Part shown: positions 54,110-63,254 of the stretch, piece after piece
How positions within the stretch are numbered: position 1 is the first letter of the stretch
Layout of the letters: the number at the start of each line of letters is the position of its first letter
Origin: Haloechinothrix halophila YIM 93223
GTDB lineage: Bacteria > Actinomycetota > Actinomycetes > Mycobacteriales > Pseudonocardiaceae
Length of the DNA stretch: 64,000 nucleotides
Direction of reading: 5' to 3'
NCBI RefSeq assembly: GCF_000504245.1
Contig: NZ_KI632509.1
Span: forward strand, 2,771,751-2,835,750
The notes under the pieces: model-generated
The model's database searches: none
Told to the model about the DNA's origin: nothing
What the model saw: the letters and a program-made list of their open reading frames with translations, nothing else
Position numbers and translations under genes: made by a program

Positions 54110-54775
54110 ATGGAACGCAATCCGCTTGCGGTCATCGGCTCGCTGCTCGCCGACGACACGCGCGCCGGACTGCTGACGGCGTTGATGGACGGTCGCGCCC
54201 ACACCAACAGCGAACTCGCCCGTCACCTGCAGGTCAGCGCGTCCACGGTGAGTGAGCATCTCCGCAAACTGCGTGACTCAGGCATGGTGGCGGTTGAAGC
54301 GCAGGGGAGACACCGCTACTTCCGCATAGCCGATCACCGGATCGCCGACATGCTGGAATCCCTGGGCGCAACCGCACTCTCAGTGCCCGCACCACCGGTT
54401 GCGACGGCCGTGGCGTTCGCTCGCACCTGCTACGACCACCTCGCCGGCGAGGTGGCAGTGCGCATCTATGGCCAGCTTGTCGACGACAGGTATCTGATTG
54501 CAGACGACGAACAGGTCCACCTCACGACATCGGGGTTGGAGCTGTTCAGCGACATCGGTGTCGACGTCGCGCCACAGGCCTCTCCGCGGCCGCTCGTGCG
54601 GTCGTGCCTGGACTGGAGTCAGCGACGACATCATCTTGCCGGCGCGGTGGGCGCCGGACTCCTGGACACTATGTTGCTTAATCGATGGCTCGTGCGCCAG
54701 GACGGGCCACGCAAGGTCCGGTTCACCCGAAGTGGGCGCATCGCTGTCTCAGCGACATTCGGCATCCAGGTCTAA
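54110..54775 (+). CDS. ArsR-family regulator with extended C-terminus
   Basis: This 221-residue protein starts at ATG 54110 (MERNPLAVIGSLLADDTRAG). The winged helix spans residues 5-75 (NSELARHLQVSASTVSEHLR, RYFRIADHRIADML). The ~130-residue C-terminal part (ARTCYDHLAGEVAVRIYGQL and RSCLDWSQRRHHLAGAVGAG, with LLNRWLVRQDGPRKVRFT) is a known extension of actinobacterial ArsR-like regulators with a Cys near the end. It is divergent from the ABM/ACT operon, its likely target. Confidence 0.87.
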   Translation: MERNPLAVIGSLLADDTRAGLLTALMDGRAHTNSELARHLQVSASTVSEHLRKLRDSGMVAVEAQGRHRYFRIADHRIADMLESLGATALSVPAPPVATAVAFARTCYDHLAGEVAVRIYGQLVDDRYLIADDEQVHLTTSGLELFSDIGVDVAPQASPRPLVRSCLDWSQRRHHLAGAVGAGLLDTMLLNRWLVRQDGPRKVRFTRSGRIAVSATFGIQV

Positions 54776-54921
54776 CATCCGTCCTTAGATTCGGCACTGC
54801 CAGCAGGGCGTCGATGATCAGGGGCGCGGGTGCCGTCGGCATCGCCGTGGGCCTGGCGGGCCGCGGCCCAGAACGCCTCGTGCGTCGGGGTGAAGCTGCC
54901 CTCGGCCCGGGCGGTGGCCAG

Positions 54922-55110
54922 CGCGGTCGACCCGGCCAGCGTCCGCAACGGCTGCCGTGCGAGGTGTGCCTCGACGCGTGGCCGGAGGAAGTGCGGTTCT
55001 TCCGCGACGCCCTGCGCAGCCCGCGGGCAACCGCCCGGCGACTCCGCGACGAAGCCGCGGCTCGGCGGCGCGCGCAGCAGACCACCACGGACGGCGGTGA
55101 CCGGGCATGA
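54922..55110 (+). pseudogene. 3' fragment of a small plasmid-type gene
   Basis: The frame ending at 55110 contains CEVCLDAWPEEVRFFRDALR then SPRATARRLRDEAAARRRAQ, a coherent helical segment. The upstream part in the same frame is low-complexity and has no start with a ribosome binding site. It overlaps the next frame by ATGA, so the two were an operon. Confidence 0.4.
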
Positions 55111-55337
55111 CCGGCACCACCACCTCCACCTCGTACGACGGCGTCGCCGCCCTGGCGCCGACCCTGCCATCCGGCCGGGCCGCCCCGGCCGTGCCGAAGG
55201 CCGCCCGCGATCTCGTCGAGTTCGCCCGCGACGCCGGATGGCTCAGCCTCGTGCAGTGGTGCGAAGCCGCCGACGGCTCGCCCTACCTGAGCGTCCAGCT
55301 CGGGCTGCGCAACCCCACGGCTGCTTCGGGTAGATAG
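55107..55337 (+). pseudogene. Small gene truncated by a recombinase fragment
   Basis: It starts at ATG 55107 (MTGTTTSTSYDGVAALAPTL) and continues DLVEFARDAGWLSLVQWCEA before it runs, after residue ~71, into a fragment of recombinase 3 at 55318. The normal 3' end is lost. Confidence 0.5.
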
Positions 55338-55373
55338 ACGTTCTTCGGGTGATCGTTCAAAGCGGGTGACCCT
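55318..55373 (-). pseudogene. 56 bp shard of the recombinase 3 type
   Basis: Almost identical to 41172-41227 (one base differs): the complement encodes GSPALNDHPKNVYLPEAA. It is the only recombinase trace near the right boundary of the accessory region. Confidence 0.8.
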
Positions 55374-55474
55374 AGCCTCGGGCTTTCGCGGTGGTTGGCC
55401 GGGCTGTCCGAACATGGCGGAAGGCTAGCGCAGCCCTGCGGGTGTCCGTCAGACAATCCCTGATCGACGGACGA

Positions 55475-55732
55475 TCAGCCTAGGACCGTTCCCGGCGCCG
55501 CCACGACAGCTTCCACCACGAGCACGGCTGGGGAGTGCCGTCGCCGCCGGTCGAACATGGCCACGGCGACGAACAGCACACCGAGGAGCACCAGCTGCGC
55601 CTATGGTCCCCAGTACGCGCCGGTGTCAATGCGGCGCACCGCGTCCATCGCCTCGCCGTGTGCTGGTCCGATGGCGACAAACAGAACGAGCAACACCGGG
55701 ATGCGAGCGATGTGAACGAGACGTGCACTCAT
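55475..55732 (-). pseudogene. Small two-helix membrane protein with an in-frame amber stop
   Basis: From ATG 55732 the minus strand reads MSARLVHIARIPVLLVLFVA, on to DTGAYWGP, then TAG at 55601-55603. It continues in the same frame with AQLVLLGVLFVAVAMFDRRR to TGA at 55475. Two hydrophobic helices in one frame, separated by a stop, indicate an 85-codon membrane protein interrupted by one TGG-to-TAG-type change. Too short for the usual gene calls. Confidence 0.5.
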
Positions 55733-55746
55733 GCGAACTCCCCCAA

Positions 55747-55783
55747 GCGGCATGCCGCGAGGTTACGTCAAGCGGCATGCCGC
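55747..55783. promoter_or_regulatory. Two identical 12 bp palindromes
   Basis: GCGGCATGCCGC occurs at 55747-55758 and 55772-55783 (each within AAGCGGCATGCCGCG). The centres are 25 bp apart, in the gap upstream of the small membrane gene. It looks like a double operator for a TetR-type or similar dimer. No such regulator is nearby. Confidence 0.55.
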
Positions 55784-55806
55784 GTAGGCTACGCAGTTCC
55801 CGACAA

Positions 55807-57138
55807 CTATCCGATGAGGATGCCGGCGATCGCGGCGCTCATCAGGTTGGCGAGGGTGCCTGCGAGGATCGCGCGGAGGCCAAGCTGAGCGATTTCCGGG
55901 CGGCGTTGCGGCACAAGGCTGCCGAGCCCGCCCAGCAGGATCGCGAGCGATCCGAGGTTCGCGAAACCAGTGAGCGCGAAGGTCGTGATCGTCGCGGTTC
56001 TGTCGGAGTACTCCGCGGCGTGCGGGCCGAACTCGGCAAAGGCGACGAACTCGTTGAGGATCAGCTTCTGGCCCAGGTAGCCGCCGGAACCGATCGCTTC
56101 CTCCCATGGCACGCCGATCAGGAACATTACCGGCGCGAAGACATAGCCCAGGATCTGCTGGATGCTCAGCTCAGGCATACCGAACAGGCCACCAACGCCG
56201 CCGACGATCAGGTTCAGCAGGGCGATCAGGGAGATGAACGCGAGCAGCATCGCGCCGATGTTGAGCGCGAGCTTGAGACCGTCGGCGGCCCCGTTGGCGG
56301 CGGCGTCGATGACATTCCGGTTCCGGCTATCGGACGTGTCCTCACTGGTCTCCGCGTGCTCCCCTGCCAGAACATCAGCCTTCGCGGCTCCCGGTGCGTC
56401 AGTGCCCCATGGCGGTGACGACGTGCCCGCGGTGCGCGCGGTCATGACCTCAGCGGCGGGTGCCACACCGGACTCGACACGCTCGTGCTCCGTCTCGGGA
56501 ATGATGATCTTCGCCATGAGCAGCCCGCCAGGCGCCGCCATGAAGGCCGCCGCCATCAGGTAGTCCAGCCGAGCGCCCAGCATCGAGTACCCAACGAGCA
56601 CGGTCCCCGCGACCGTGGACAGTCCACAGACCATGACCGCGAAGAACTCCGAGCGGGTCATCCGGGACAGGTACGGCCGGACGATCAGCGGGGACTCGGT
56701 CTGGCCGAGAAAGACATTCGTGCTGGCGGCAAGTGACTCGGCCCTGCTGGTTCCGAGAACGAGCCGCAACGCGCCACCGATGACACGCACCACCCACTGC
56801 AGGATGCGGAGGTGGTACAGCACCGCGGAGAGCGCCGCGACGAACACGACGATCGGCAGGACCTGGAAGGCGAACACCATGCCGTTGTCCGGCAGGATCG
56901 GCCCAAAGAGGAAGCCGATCCCTTCGTCCGTGGTCGCGATGACGGCCTTCACCACGTTCGACGCCGCGGCGAGCACCCGCTGGCCGACGTCCCAGTAGAG
57001 CACGAGTACGCCGAACCCGAACTGGATGGCAAGCGCGCCGAGAACGGTGCGCGGGTTGATCGCGCGGCGGTGACTCGACAGCGCGAACGCCACCGCCAGG
57101 AGCGCGAACATACCTCCGACACCCCATAACACGGTCAT
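55807..57138 (-). CDS. nupC: Concentrative nucleoside transporter (NupC/CNT family)
   Basis: This 443-residue polytopic protein carries CNT family landmarks: [20 protein letters not shown] near residue 73, [15 protein letters not shown] near residue 145 and [18 protein letters not shown] near residue 350. An acidic cytoplasmic loop is near residues 225-275. It imports nucleosides using an ion gradient. Its ATG overlaps the add stop by 4 bp, so adenosine uptake and deamination are co-expressed. Confidence 0.92.
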   Translation of the reverse strand: MTVLWGVGGMFALLAVAFALSSHRRAINPRTVLGALAIQFGFGVLVLYWDVGQRVLAAASNVVKAVIATTDEGIGFLFGPILPDNGMVFAFQVLPIVVFVAALSAVLYHLRILQWVVRVIGGALRLVLGTSRAESLAASTNVFLGQTESPLIVRPYLSRMTRSEFFAVMVCGLSTVAGTVLVGYSMLGARLDYLMAAAFMAAPGGLLMAKIIIPETEHERVESGVAPAAEVMTARTAGTSSPPWGTDAPGAAKADVLAGEHAETSEDTSDSRNRNVIDAAANGAADGLKLALNIGAMLLAFISLIALLNLIVGGVGGLFGMPELSIQQILGYVFAPVMFLIGVPWEEAIGSGGYLGQKLILNEFVAFAEFGPHAAEYSDRTATITTFALTGFANLGSLAILLGGLGSLVPQRRPEIAQLGLRAILAGTLANLMSAAIAGILIG

Positions 57139-58337
57139 TGGTCTGCTCCGTTCGTGCGGCCGTTCGCTGTCGCGGATACTGTCGTGCCGCTCTGCGCTGC
57201 CGCGCCATTCGGACTAGCCAGACCGGTGTCGGCAGCGCGGCCGACGAGGGCTTCCGAGCGCAGGGCCGCGTAGCCGGGCTTGATGACCTCGTTGATCAGC
57301 GCGAGCCGCTGATCGAACGGGATGAAGGCGGACTTCATCGCGTTGACCGTGAACCACTGCAGGTCATTGAGGTCGTAGCCGAACTGGTCGGTGAGGTAGC
57401 CGAACTCGTCGGTCATCGACGTCTGGCTGATCAGCCGGTTGTCGGTGTTGACGGTGACCCGGAAGCGCAGTCGGCGGAGCAGGCCAATCGGGTGCTCGGC
57501 AAGGGAGCTGACGGTGCCGGTGTGCACGTTGGACGTCGGGCACATCTCAAGCGGGATGCGCCGGTCCCGCACGAACGAGGCCAGTCGGCCGAGCGTAGCT
57601 GTGCCATCCTCGGCCACGTCGATATCGTCGACGATGCGGACGCCGTGGCCGAGCCGGGCCGCGCCGCACCACTGTATGGCCTCCCAGATGGACGGCAGTC
57701 CGAAAGCTTCACCCGCGTGGATGGTGAAGTGGCAGTTCGCACGGCGCAGGTACTCGAAGGAGTCCAGGAACCGGGTCGGCGGGAAGCCGGCTTCTGGCCC
57801 GGCGATGTCGAAGCCGACCACTCCTGAGTCGCGGTACCGCACCACGAGCTCGGCGATCTCCCTTGCCCGCGTCTGCTGACGCATGGCACACAACAGCAGG
57901 CCGACACGGATGCGTCTGCCCGCCGCGGCGGCGCGTGCTGTCCCCTGGCGGAACCCGTCGAGGATCGCCTCGACGACCGCGTCGAGACTGAGGTCGCGCT
58001 GCGTGCTCAGCTCAGGGGCGTAACGAACCTCGGCGTAGACGACCCCGTCGGCCGCGAGGTCCTCGGCGCATTCCGCCGCCACGCGACTGATCGCGTCGGC
58101 TGTCTGCATGACACCGACGGTGTGCGAGAAGCGGCGCAGGTACTCCTCGAGCGAGCCGGCGCCCGCGGCGGCGAACCATTTCGACATCCCCGCGACGTCC
58201 GACTCCGGCAGTGCGTCATAGCCGGTCTGCTCGGCGAGTTCCAGCACGGTCGCCGGTCGCAGACCACCGTCGAGGTGGTCGTGGAGCAGTACCTTCGGTG
58301 CCCGCTGGATCTGATCGCTATTCGGCCTTTCGGGCAT
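57135..58337 (-). CDS. add: Adenosine deaminase
   Basis: This 400-residue zinc hydrolase starts at ATG 58337 behind GGGAGG. Metal and catalytic motifs are [10 protein letters not shown] near residue 19, [15 protein letters not shown] near residue 208, [11 protein letters not shown] near residue 282 and VTVNTDNR near residue 313. It converts adenosine to inosine in the cytoplasm. The last ~30 residues are a low-complexity tail. It is the first gene of the add-nupC operon and divergent from gntR. Two TTGTCTGACA-type sites lie in the shared promoter region. Confidence 0.94.
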   Translation of the reverse strand: MPERPNSDQIQRAPKVLLHDHLDGGLRPATVLELAEQTGYDALPESDVAGMSKWFAAAGAGSLEEYLRRFSHTVGVMQTADAISRVAAECAEDLAADGVVYAEVRYAPELSTQRDLSLDAVVEAILDGFRQGTARAAAAGRRIRVGLLLCAMRQQTRAREIAELVVRYRDSGVVGFDIAGPEAGFPPTRFLDSFEYLRRANCHFTIHAGEAFGLPSIWEAIQWCGAARLGHGVRIVDDIDVAEDGTATLGRLASFVRDRRIPLEMCPTSNVHTGTVSSLAEHPIGLLRRLRFRVTVNTDNRLISQTSMTDEFGYLTDQFGYDLNDLQWFTVNAMKSAFIPFDQRLALINEVIKPGYAALRSEALVGRAADTGLASPNGAAAQSGTTVSATANGRTNGADQ

Positions 58338-58384
58338 GGATTACCTCCCGGTCTGTGCGGCGTAGTCGGCGTGACGCATCACTC

Positions 58385-58395
58385 ATGTCTGACAA
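58385..58395. promoter_or_regulatory. Predicted GntR operator, add side
   Basis: ATGTCTGACAA, one base off the perfect palindrome TTGTCTGACAA. It lies 48 bp upstream of the add start, where a bound repressor would block that promoter. Confidence 0.6.
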
Positions 58396-58528
58396 CTACC
58401 TGGTGTTGGACGAAGGGTCTACCCTTTCTCCGCCGGAGAAGTCAAGGGAATCTTGCACGGTTATCGCTGAATAATCGTCGGGTTCTCGACTCAGCGATGG
58501 GTTGACGAGCCTCATACCCAGCGATAGC

Positions 58529-58539
58529 TTGTCTGACAT
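58529..58539. promoter_or_regulatory. Predicted GntR operator, gntR side
   Basis: TTGTCTGACAT, again one base off the palindrome, 25 bp before the gntR start. It suggests autoregulation of the gntR-hydrolase-ribokinase operon. Confidence 0.6.
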
Positions 58540-58563
58540 CACGCGCCTTGGAGGGAGTTGCTG

Positions 58564-59307
58564 GTGACGCAGAGACGACCGCAACGACGACCTGTCGTCA
58601 CGCTCTACGAACGGATCGCCAACGCGATCCGGGACGGCGTCTATCCGCCAGGCTCCACGTTGCCGTCCGAACCTGAGCTCGCCGAGACGCTCGGCGTGAG
58701 CCGCCCCGCGTTGCGGGAGGCCTTGATCTTGCTGCAGGAGGACGGCGTCATCACGGTCCGGCGGGGGGTCGGCCGCACCGTCAACGAGCGTCCCGCTCGC
58801 CGTGGTTTCGAACGGCTGCAGCCGATGGAGGCGTTGCTCGGTGGGGACAGCGCCAAGGTCCGGCCGCTCACCCGCGTCCTGGAGGAGCCGACCGACCTGG
58901 TGATGCAGCACCTGCCCGTCCCGGCCAGCTGCGAGGTGCGCTTCTGGGAGAGCGTCATCGATGTCGACGGCGTCCCGGCATGCCTGGCTGAGGAGTGGTG
59001 CGTTCCGGACGAGACACTCGCCCAGATCGATCCGGCGTTGCCCGAGACGCTAACCGCTGGCGAACCGCACCCCCACACGATGCTGCACACGCTGGCCACC
59101 GCCGATCCGTACCTGCCGTTGACCGGTGCCAGCACGGTGACCGCCACGGTGCTTGGCCGCCGCCGCGGCACCACCTTCGGACGTTCCCCTGACACCCCGG
59201 TCGTGCTCATCACCCAGGTCGTCTCCGTGGAGCGCACACCAGTGCTGGCCGCGAAGTACGTCCTGCCAAGCGGAGCCCCTGGCATCGCTGTCTGGCAGTC
59301 CCGCTGA
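58564..59307 (+). CDS. GntR/HutC-family regulator of the nucleoside locus
   Basis: This 247-residue protein starts at GTG 58564 behind GGAGGGAG; a TTG at 58558 lies too near that site. The winged helix is VTLYERIANAIRDGVYPPGS, then LAETLGVSRPALREALILLQ and VRRGVGRTVNE. The C-terminal UTRA-type effector domain (CEVRFWESVIDVDGVPACLA ... VVLITQVVSVERTPVLAAKY) probably binds a nucleoside or sugar-phosphate. It heads the operon with nucleoside hydrolase and ribokinase and is the natural reader of the TTGTCTGACAA sites. Confidence 0.9.
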   Translation: MTQRRPQRRPVVTLYERIANAIRDGVYPPGSTLPSEPELAETLGVSRPALREALILLQEDGVITVRRGVGRTVNERPARRGFERLQPMEALLGGDSAKVRPLTRVLEEPTDLVMQHLPVPASCEVRFWESVIDVDGVPACLAEEWCVPDETLAQIDPALPETLTAGEPHPHTMLHTLATADPYLPLTGASTVTATVLGRRRGTTFGRSPDTPVVLITQVVSVERTPVLAAKYVLPSGAPGIAVWQSR

Positions 59308-59332
59308 TCCGGCTCCACCACGAAGGGCACGC

Positions 59333-60313
59333 ATGACACCCAACGACCCGCTACTGGTCGACTGCGACACCGGCATCGACGACGCGCTGGCCTTGCTGTA
59401 CCTGCTCGCCGATCCCGGCATCGATCTCCGCGCGATCACCACGGTATTCGGCAACACCAGCGCGGAGATCGCCGCGTCGAACACCCTGCGTGTGCTCGAA
59501 CACGCAGGCCGACTCGACATCCCCACCGCCATCGGCGCCGACAGCAGCCTGCGCGGAACAGCTCAGCTGGCGCCGCACGTGCACGGCGACGACGGCCTCG
59601 GCAACACCGGACTCCCCTGCCCCGTGGCATCACCGACAACCGAACCAGCCGCCGAACTCATCGTGCGGCTGGCCCGGGAGAACCCGGGGCGGCTGCACCT
59701 GCTGGCGATGGGCCCGCTGACCAACCTCGCTACGGCCGTGCTGCTCGACCCCGAGCTACCGGGTCTCGTCAAACACGTGACCATCATGGGCGGTGCCGTG
59801 CACCATCCGGGCAACGTGACACCGGCGGCGGAAGCCAACATCGCCAACGACCCCGAGGCGGCACGGTTGGTGCTTCGGGCGGGCTGGGACGTGACTCTGG
59901 TCCCGCTCGACGTCACCATGACCGAAGTGCTCACCGAGGACCATCGGCGACGGATGCTGGCGGGCGACGCGCCGACCTCGCGGTTCGCGGCCGAGATTCT
60001 CGAGCACTACCTCGATGTCTACCAGCGCGACGTGTTCGGTGCCCGGCAGGCCGCGTGCCACGACCCGCTCGCCGCCGCGATCGCGATCGGCGAGGTCTGC
60101 CCGGTGCTGGCGCCGATCGTGGCGGTGGACGTGGACACAACCGACGGGCCCGCACGCGGCAAGACCATCGCCGACACCCGGGGGCAGTACCGGGGCTTCC
60201 CTGCCCAGCACGGCTCCCGCGTTCGCGTGGCGCTCCGCACTGACGGAACCTTCGCGGACCGGCTGGTCCAGCGGCTTTGCGGGTTTTCGAGCCGCTGCCT
60301 CGACATCGCGTGA
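59333..60313 (+). CDS. Inosine-uridine-type nucleoside hydrolase
   Basis: This 326-residue protein starts at ATG 59333 behind AAGG. The calcium-binding signature is at the N-terminus (PLLVDCDTGIDDALALLYLL). Other conserved parts are LLAMGPLTNLATAVLLDPEL near residue 125, VTIMGGAVHHPGN near residue 147 and HDPLAAAIAIG near residue 243 with the catalytic-region His. It cleaves nucleosides to base and ribose. The next gene, ribokinase, then phosphorylates the ribose; add, upstream, supplies inosine. Confidence 0.92.
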   Translation: MTPNDPLLVDCDTGIDDALALLYLLADPGIDLRAITTVFGNTSAEIAASNTLRVLEHAGRLDIPTAIGADSSLRGTAQLAPHVHGDDGLGNTGLPCPVASPTTEPAAELIVRLARENPGRLHLLAMGPLTNLATAVLLDPELPGLVKHVTIMGGAVHHPGNVTPAAEANIANDPEAARLVLRAGWDVTLVPLDVTMTEVLTEDHRRRMLAGDAPTSRFAAEILEHYLDVYQRDVFGARQAACHDPLAAAIAIGEVCPVLAPIVAVDVDTTDGPARGKTIADTRGQYRGFPAQHGSRVRVALRTDGTFADRLVQRLCGFSSRCLDIA

Positions 60314-60329
60314 CGAGAAAGGATCCGTG

Positions 60330-61307
60330 ATGACAGCTGCCCCGGCCAACGCTACCGCCGAGGTCGCCGTGGTGGGATCACTGAACCTCGACCTCACGGC
60401 CCGCGTTCGGCGACACCCACTGCCCGGCCAAACGGTGCCCGCCTCGACGTTGACGCCAAACCCGGGCGGCAAAGGCGCGAACCAGGCGGTAGCGGCGGCC
60501 CGGCTCGGCGCCCGCACGGCACTGATCGGCCGGGTAGGCACCGACCCACACGCCGACACGTTGCTGTACTCCCTGCGCAGCAACGGCGTCGACACCACCC
60601 GCATCACCCACGACGGGAACGCCGTGACGGGAACCGCGCTCGTCACGGTCGCCGACAGCGGGGAGAACACCATCACGGTAGCGGCAGGCGCGAACGCGCA
60701 CCTGAACGCTGACCACGTTGACGCGGCACGGTCCGTGCTCGAATCGGCGGGCGTGGTGTCGCTGGTCATGGAGATTCCGCTCGACACCGTCGTCGCCGCC
60801 GCCCACGCCGCCGCTGACTCCGCACGGATCATGCTCAATCTCTCGCCCGTCGCCGACATCCCAACCGACGTGCTCGCGCTCGCCGACCCGCTGATCGTCA
60901 ACGAGCACGAAGCACACGAAATTCTGCGCAACCACCACTTGACCGCCGAGCCCGGCGTCGACCAGGCCAGCGCGCTGTGCCGGCTCGGCGTCCGATCCGC
61001 AGTGGTCACGCTCGGCGCCCGCGGCGCGGCACTCGCCGACGCCGACCTGGTCGAACACGTGCCAGGCCTGCCCGTCGACGTCGTCGACACGACGGGTGCC
61101 GGTGACGCATTCGCTGCGACTCTGGCCTGGCGACTCAGCCAAGGCGACGCGCTACCCGCCGCCGTTGGCTGGGCTATCCGTGTCAGTGCCCACAGCGTCG
61201 GCCGCACCGGCGCACAAACGTCTTATCCCACCCTCAATGAACTCACCGAACCCGCGGGCCGGGGGTCCGCCCCCCACGTGCATCGGTCTGAAGCGTCCCA
61301 GGTTTGA
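60330..61307 (+). CDS. rbsK: Ribokinase (PfkB family)
   Basis: This 325-residue sugar kinase starts at ATG 60330 with GAAAGGA just upstream. PfkB signature 1 is NPGGKGANQAVAAARLG near residue 42. Signature 2 is VDTTGAGDAFAATLAWRL near residue 255, with the catalytic Asp in GAGD. It phosphorylates ribose released by the upstream hydrolase. The C-terminus runs ~19 residues past the usual QTSYPTLNEL end. The three plus-strand genes are spaced by 16-26 bp, one operon. Confidence 0.92.
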   Translation: MTAAPANATAEVAVVGSLNLDLTARVRRHPLPGQTVPASTLTPNPGGKGANQAVAAARLGARTALIGRVGTDPHADTLLYSLRSNGVDTTRITHDGNAVTGTALVTVADSGENTITVAAGANAHLNADHVDAARSVLESAGVVSLVMEIPLDTVVAAAHAAADSARIMLNLSPVADIPTDVLALADPLIVNEHEAHEILRNHHLTAEPGVDQASALCRLGVRSAVVTLGARGAALADADLVEHVPGLPVDVVDTTGAGDAFAATLAWRLSQGDALPAAVGWAIRVSAHSVGRTGAQTSYPTLNELTEPAGRGSAPHVHRSEASQV

Positions 61308-61400
61308 TGCCGCATCTTTCTGAGTTGGCGATTCTGAAGGCGGCCACACTGTTGCGCTGACTGGTTGAGTCCAGGCCGGGCCATTTTCGGGAACAATCAC

Positions 61401-63137
61401 CTACGGCTGGACATCGATCCGGTTCCGAGGGGCGGGCGGGAGGCCGGCATCCCCCGCTTCGCCCAGATATGCCTCGAACGCATCGACGTCCACGGCACCG
61501 CCGAGCCGGTCGGTTCCCTCCGTCAGGGTTGTGAAGCCATCCCCGCCGTCGGCGAGGAAGCTGTTGACCGTTACCCGGTAGCTCGCCGAAGGCTCGAGAG
61601 CGGTTCCGTTGAGCGTGATGGAGTCGGGATCGACGGCGTCGGCGATCGTGCAGTCGGCGGCACCCGCTGCCGACTTGGTCCAGGTGTAGTGCAGGCCGGC
61701 TGAGGGAAGCAAGACTCGGTAGCGACCGCCGTTAGCGGGCGAGTTGGTGCCACAGAACTGTTTTTCGAGCACTCGCTCGATTTGTGCCCCGGTGAGGCTC
61801 ATGGTCACCAGCGAGTTGCCGAACGGTTGGACGGTGAACGCCTCGCCGTAGGTGACCACGCCGTCGCCCTCGCCTGCGTCGCTGCTCTCGAAGAACAGAT
61901 CAGCGCGGACCCCGCCCGGGTTCATCAGCGCGAGCACCGCATCGCCCGTGTCCGCGTCGTCGGTCGCGGCCAGCTGCGCGTCGGCGATGGTGTTGCCCAA
62001 CGACTGCTCGAGCGAGTCGTTGTTTTCTCGGGTGATGTCGTCGGTGATGCGGCCGATCGGACGGTTGGCGATCGGGGCGGCGAGCTCTCGGTAGCGCTCG
62101 ATGAGGGAGGTGATCTCCGGCGACTTCTCGACGTCCCTGGTGACGATCTCGTTGTTGATCGAGGCTCCCACGACGTCCCGTGTCGCGCGGTCGATCCGCA
62201 GATCGATGTCAGTGACCAGGCGGCCGTACGAGTACGCGCTGGTGACCGGCGTGCCATCGATCACGCAGTTGTAGGGCTGGTGGGTGTGTCCGGAGATGAC
62301 CAGATCGACGGCGTCATCCATCCGCTCGGTGATGTCGACGATCGGGCCGGAGATCCCGGCGCAGCCGTTGATGTCGAAGTTCGCTGGCAGACCACCCTCG
62401 TGCAGCAGTACGACGATCGACTCGACGCCCCGCCGCCGCAGTTCTGGGACGAGCGCGTTGACGGTCTCGGCCTCGTCACGGAACTCGTAGCCTGCGACAG
62501 CGGACGGGCTCACGATTTCCGGCGTGCCTTCCAACGTCATGCCGACGAACGCGACCCTGGCCCCGTTGAAGTTCTTGATGCGGTACGGCGCGAACAGCGG
62601 CTCACCGGTTTCTTCGTCGACGACGTTGGCCGCGAGGAAGTCAAAATTGGCGCCCGAGAAGCCGTCGCCATCGAGGCAACCGTCATCGGGGTGGCACCCG
62701 CCTTCCTTCATCCGGCGAAGCTCGGTGACACCTTCGTCGAACTCGTGATTGCCGACCGCGTTGAGGTCGAGACCGATCTTGTTCATCGCCTCGATCGTCG
62801 GCTCATCGTGAAACAGCGCCGACAACAGCGGGCTGGCACCGATGAGGTCCCCTGCCGACACCACGATGCTGTTGGCGTTCGTCGTCTCCAGCTCGGCGAT
62901 GTGGGTGGCCAGATATTCGGCCCCGCCCGCGTCAACCGAGCCGACTCGCCCGCCGAAGCCGCCGGGTGGCTCGAGGTGTCCGTGGAAGTCGTTCAGCCCG
63001 AGAATCTGCACCTCGACAACCGATCCGTCCTGCAAGATCGGTGCTTGGGGAGATTGCGCACCGACCGCAGAGCCGGACACGATGGCTGATGCGGCAAGAA
63101 CCACTGAAGCCGCGACCAGGAGAAGACGGAACCTCAT
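61401..63137 (-). CDS. Secreted 5'-nucleotidase / 2',3'-cyclic phosphodiesterase family
   Basis: This 578-residue protein starts at ATG 63137 behind AGGAGG. A Sec signal peptide (MRFRLLLVAASVVLAASAIV, cleavage after the AVGA region) precedes the calcineurin-like metallophosphatase domain: LGLNDFHGHLEP, VVSAGDLIGASPL, NAVGNHEFDEG and VISGHTHQPY. A C-terminal substrate-binding domain follows (ALMNPGGVRADL, GEAFTVQPFGNSLV). It releases nucleosides from extracellular nucleotides for uptake by NupC. A perfect TTGTCTGACAA site lies about 107 bp upstream, linking it to the same regulon. Confidence 0.93.
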   Translation of the reverse strand: MRFRLLLVAASVVLAASAIVSGSAVGAQSPQAPILQDGSVVEVQILGLNDFHGHLEPPGGFGGRVGSVDAGGAEYLATHIAELETTNANSIVVSAGDLIGASPLLSALFHDEPTIEAMNKIGLDLNAVGNHEFDEGVTELRRMKEGGCHPDDGCLDGDGFSGANFDFLAANVVDEETGEPLFAPYRIKNFNGARVAFVGMTLEGTPEIVSPSAVAGYEFRDEAETVNALVPELRRRGVESIVVLLHEGGLPANFDINGCAGISGPIVDITERMDDAVDLVISGHTHQPYNCVIDGTPVTSAYSYGRLVTDIDLRIDRATRDVVGASINNEIVTRDVEKSPEITSLIERYRELAAPIANRPIGRITDDITRENNDSLEQSLGNTIADAQLAATDDADTGDAVLALMNPGGVRADLFFESSDAGEGDGVVTYGEAFTVQPFGNSLVTMSLTGAQIERVLEKQFCGTNSPANGGRYRVLLPSAGLHYTWTKSAAGAADCTIADAVDPDSITLNGTALEPSASYRVTVNSFLADGGDGFTTLTEGTDRLGGAVDVDAFEAYLGEAGDAGLPPAPRNRIDVQP

Positions 63138-63243
63138 GTTGCCTCCTGCGTGTGAACCCGGGAGCCCGCGAGTTGGGCTACGCCAGCCTCCGCCGTTGGT
63201 GCCGCCGGTGTCTGCCATGACACGCTCCCCAAACCGCGATTAT

Positions 63244-63254
63244 TTGTCTGACAA
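63244..63254. promoter_or_regulatory. Predicted GntR operator upstream of the 5'-nucleotidase
   Basis: Perfect palindrome TTGTCTGACAA, within ATTTGTCTGACAAGCTACGG. It matches the general GntR pattern xGTx(n)ACx. Confidence 0.65.

Noticed and set aside
61782-63089. 435-residue plus frame opposite the 5'-nucleotidase
   Set aside because: Mirror frame; the minus-strand protein has a signal peptide and all catalytic motifs.
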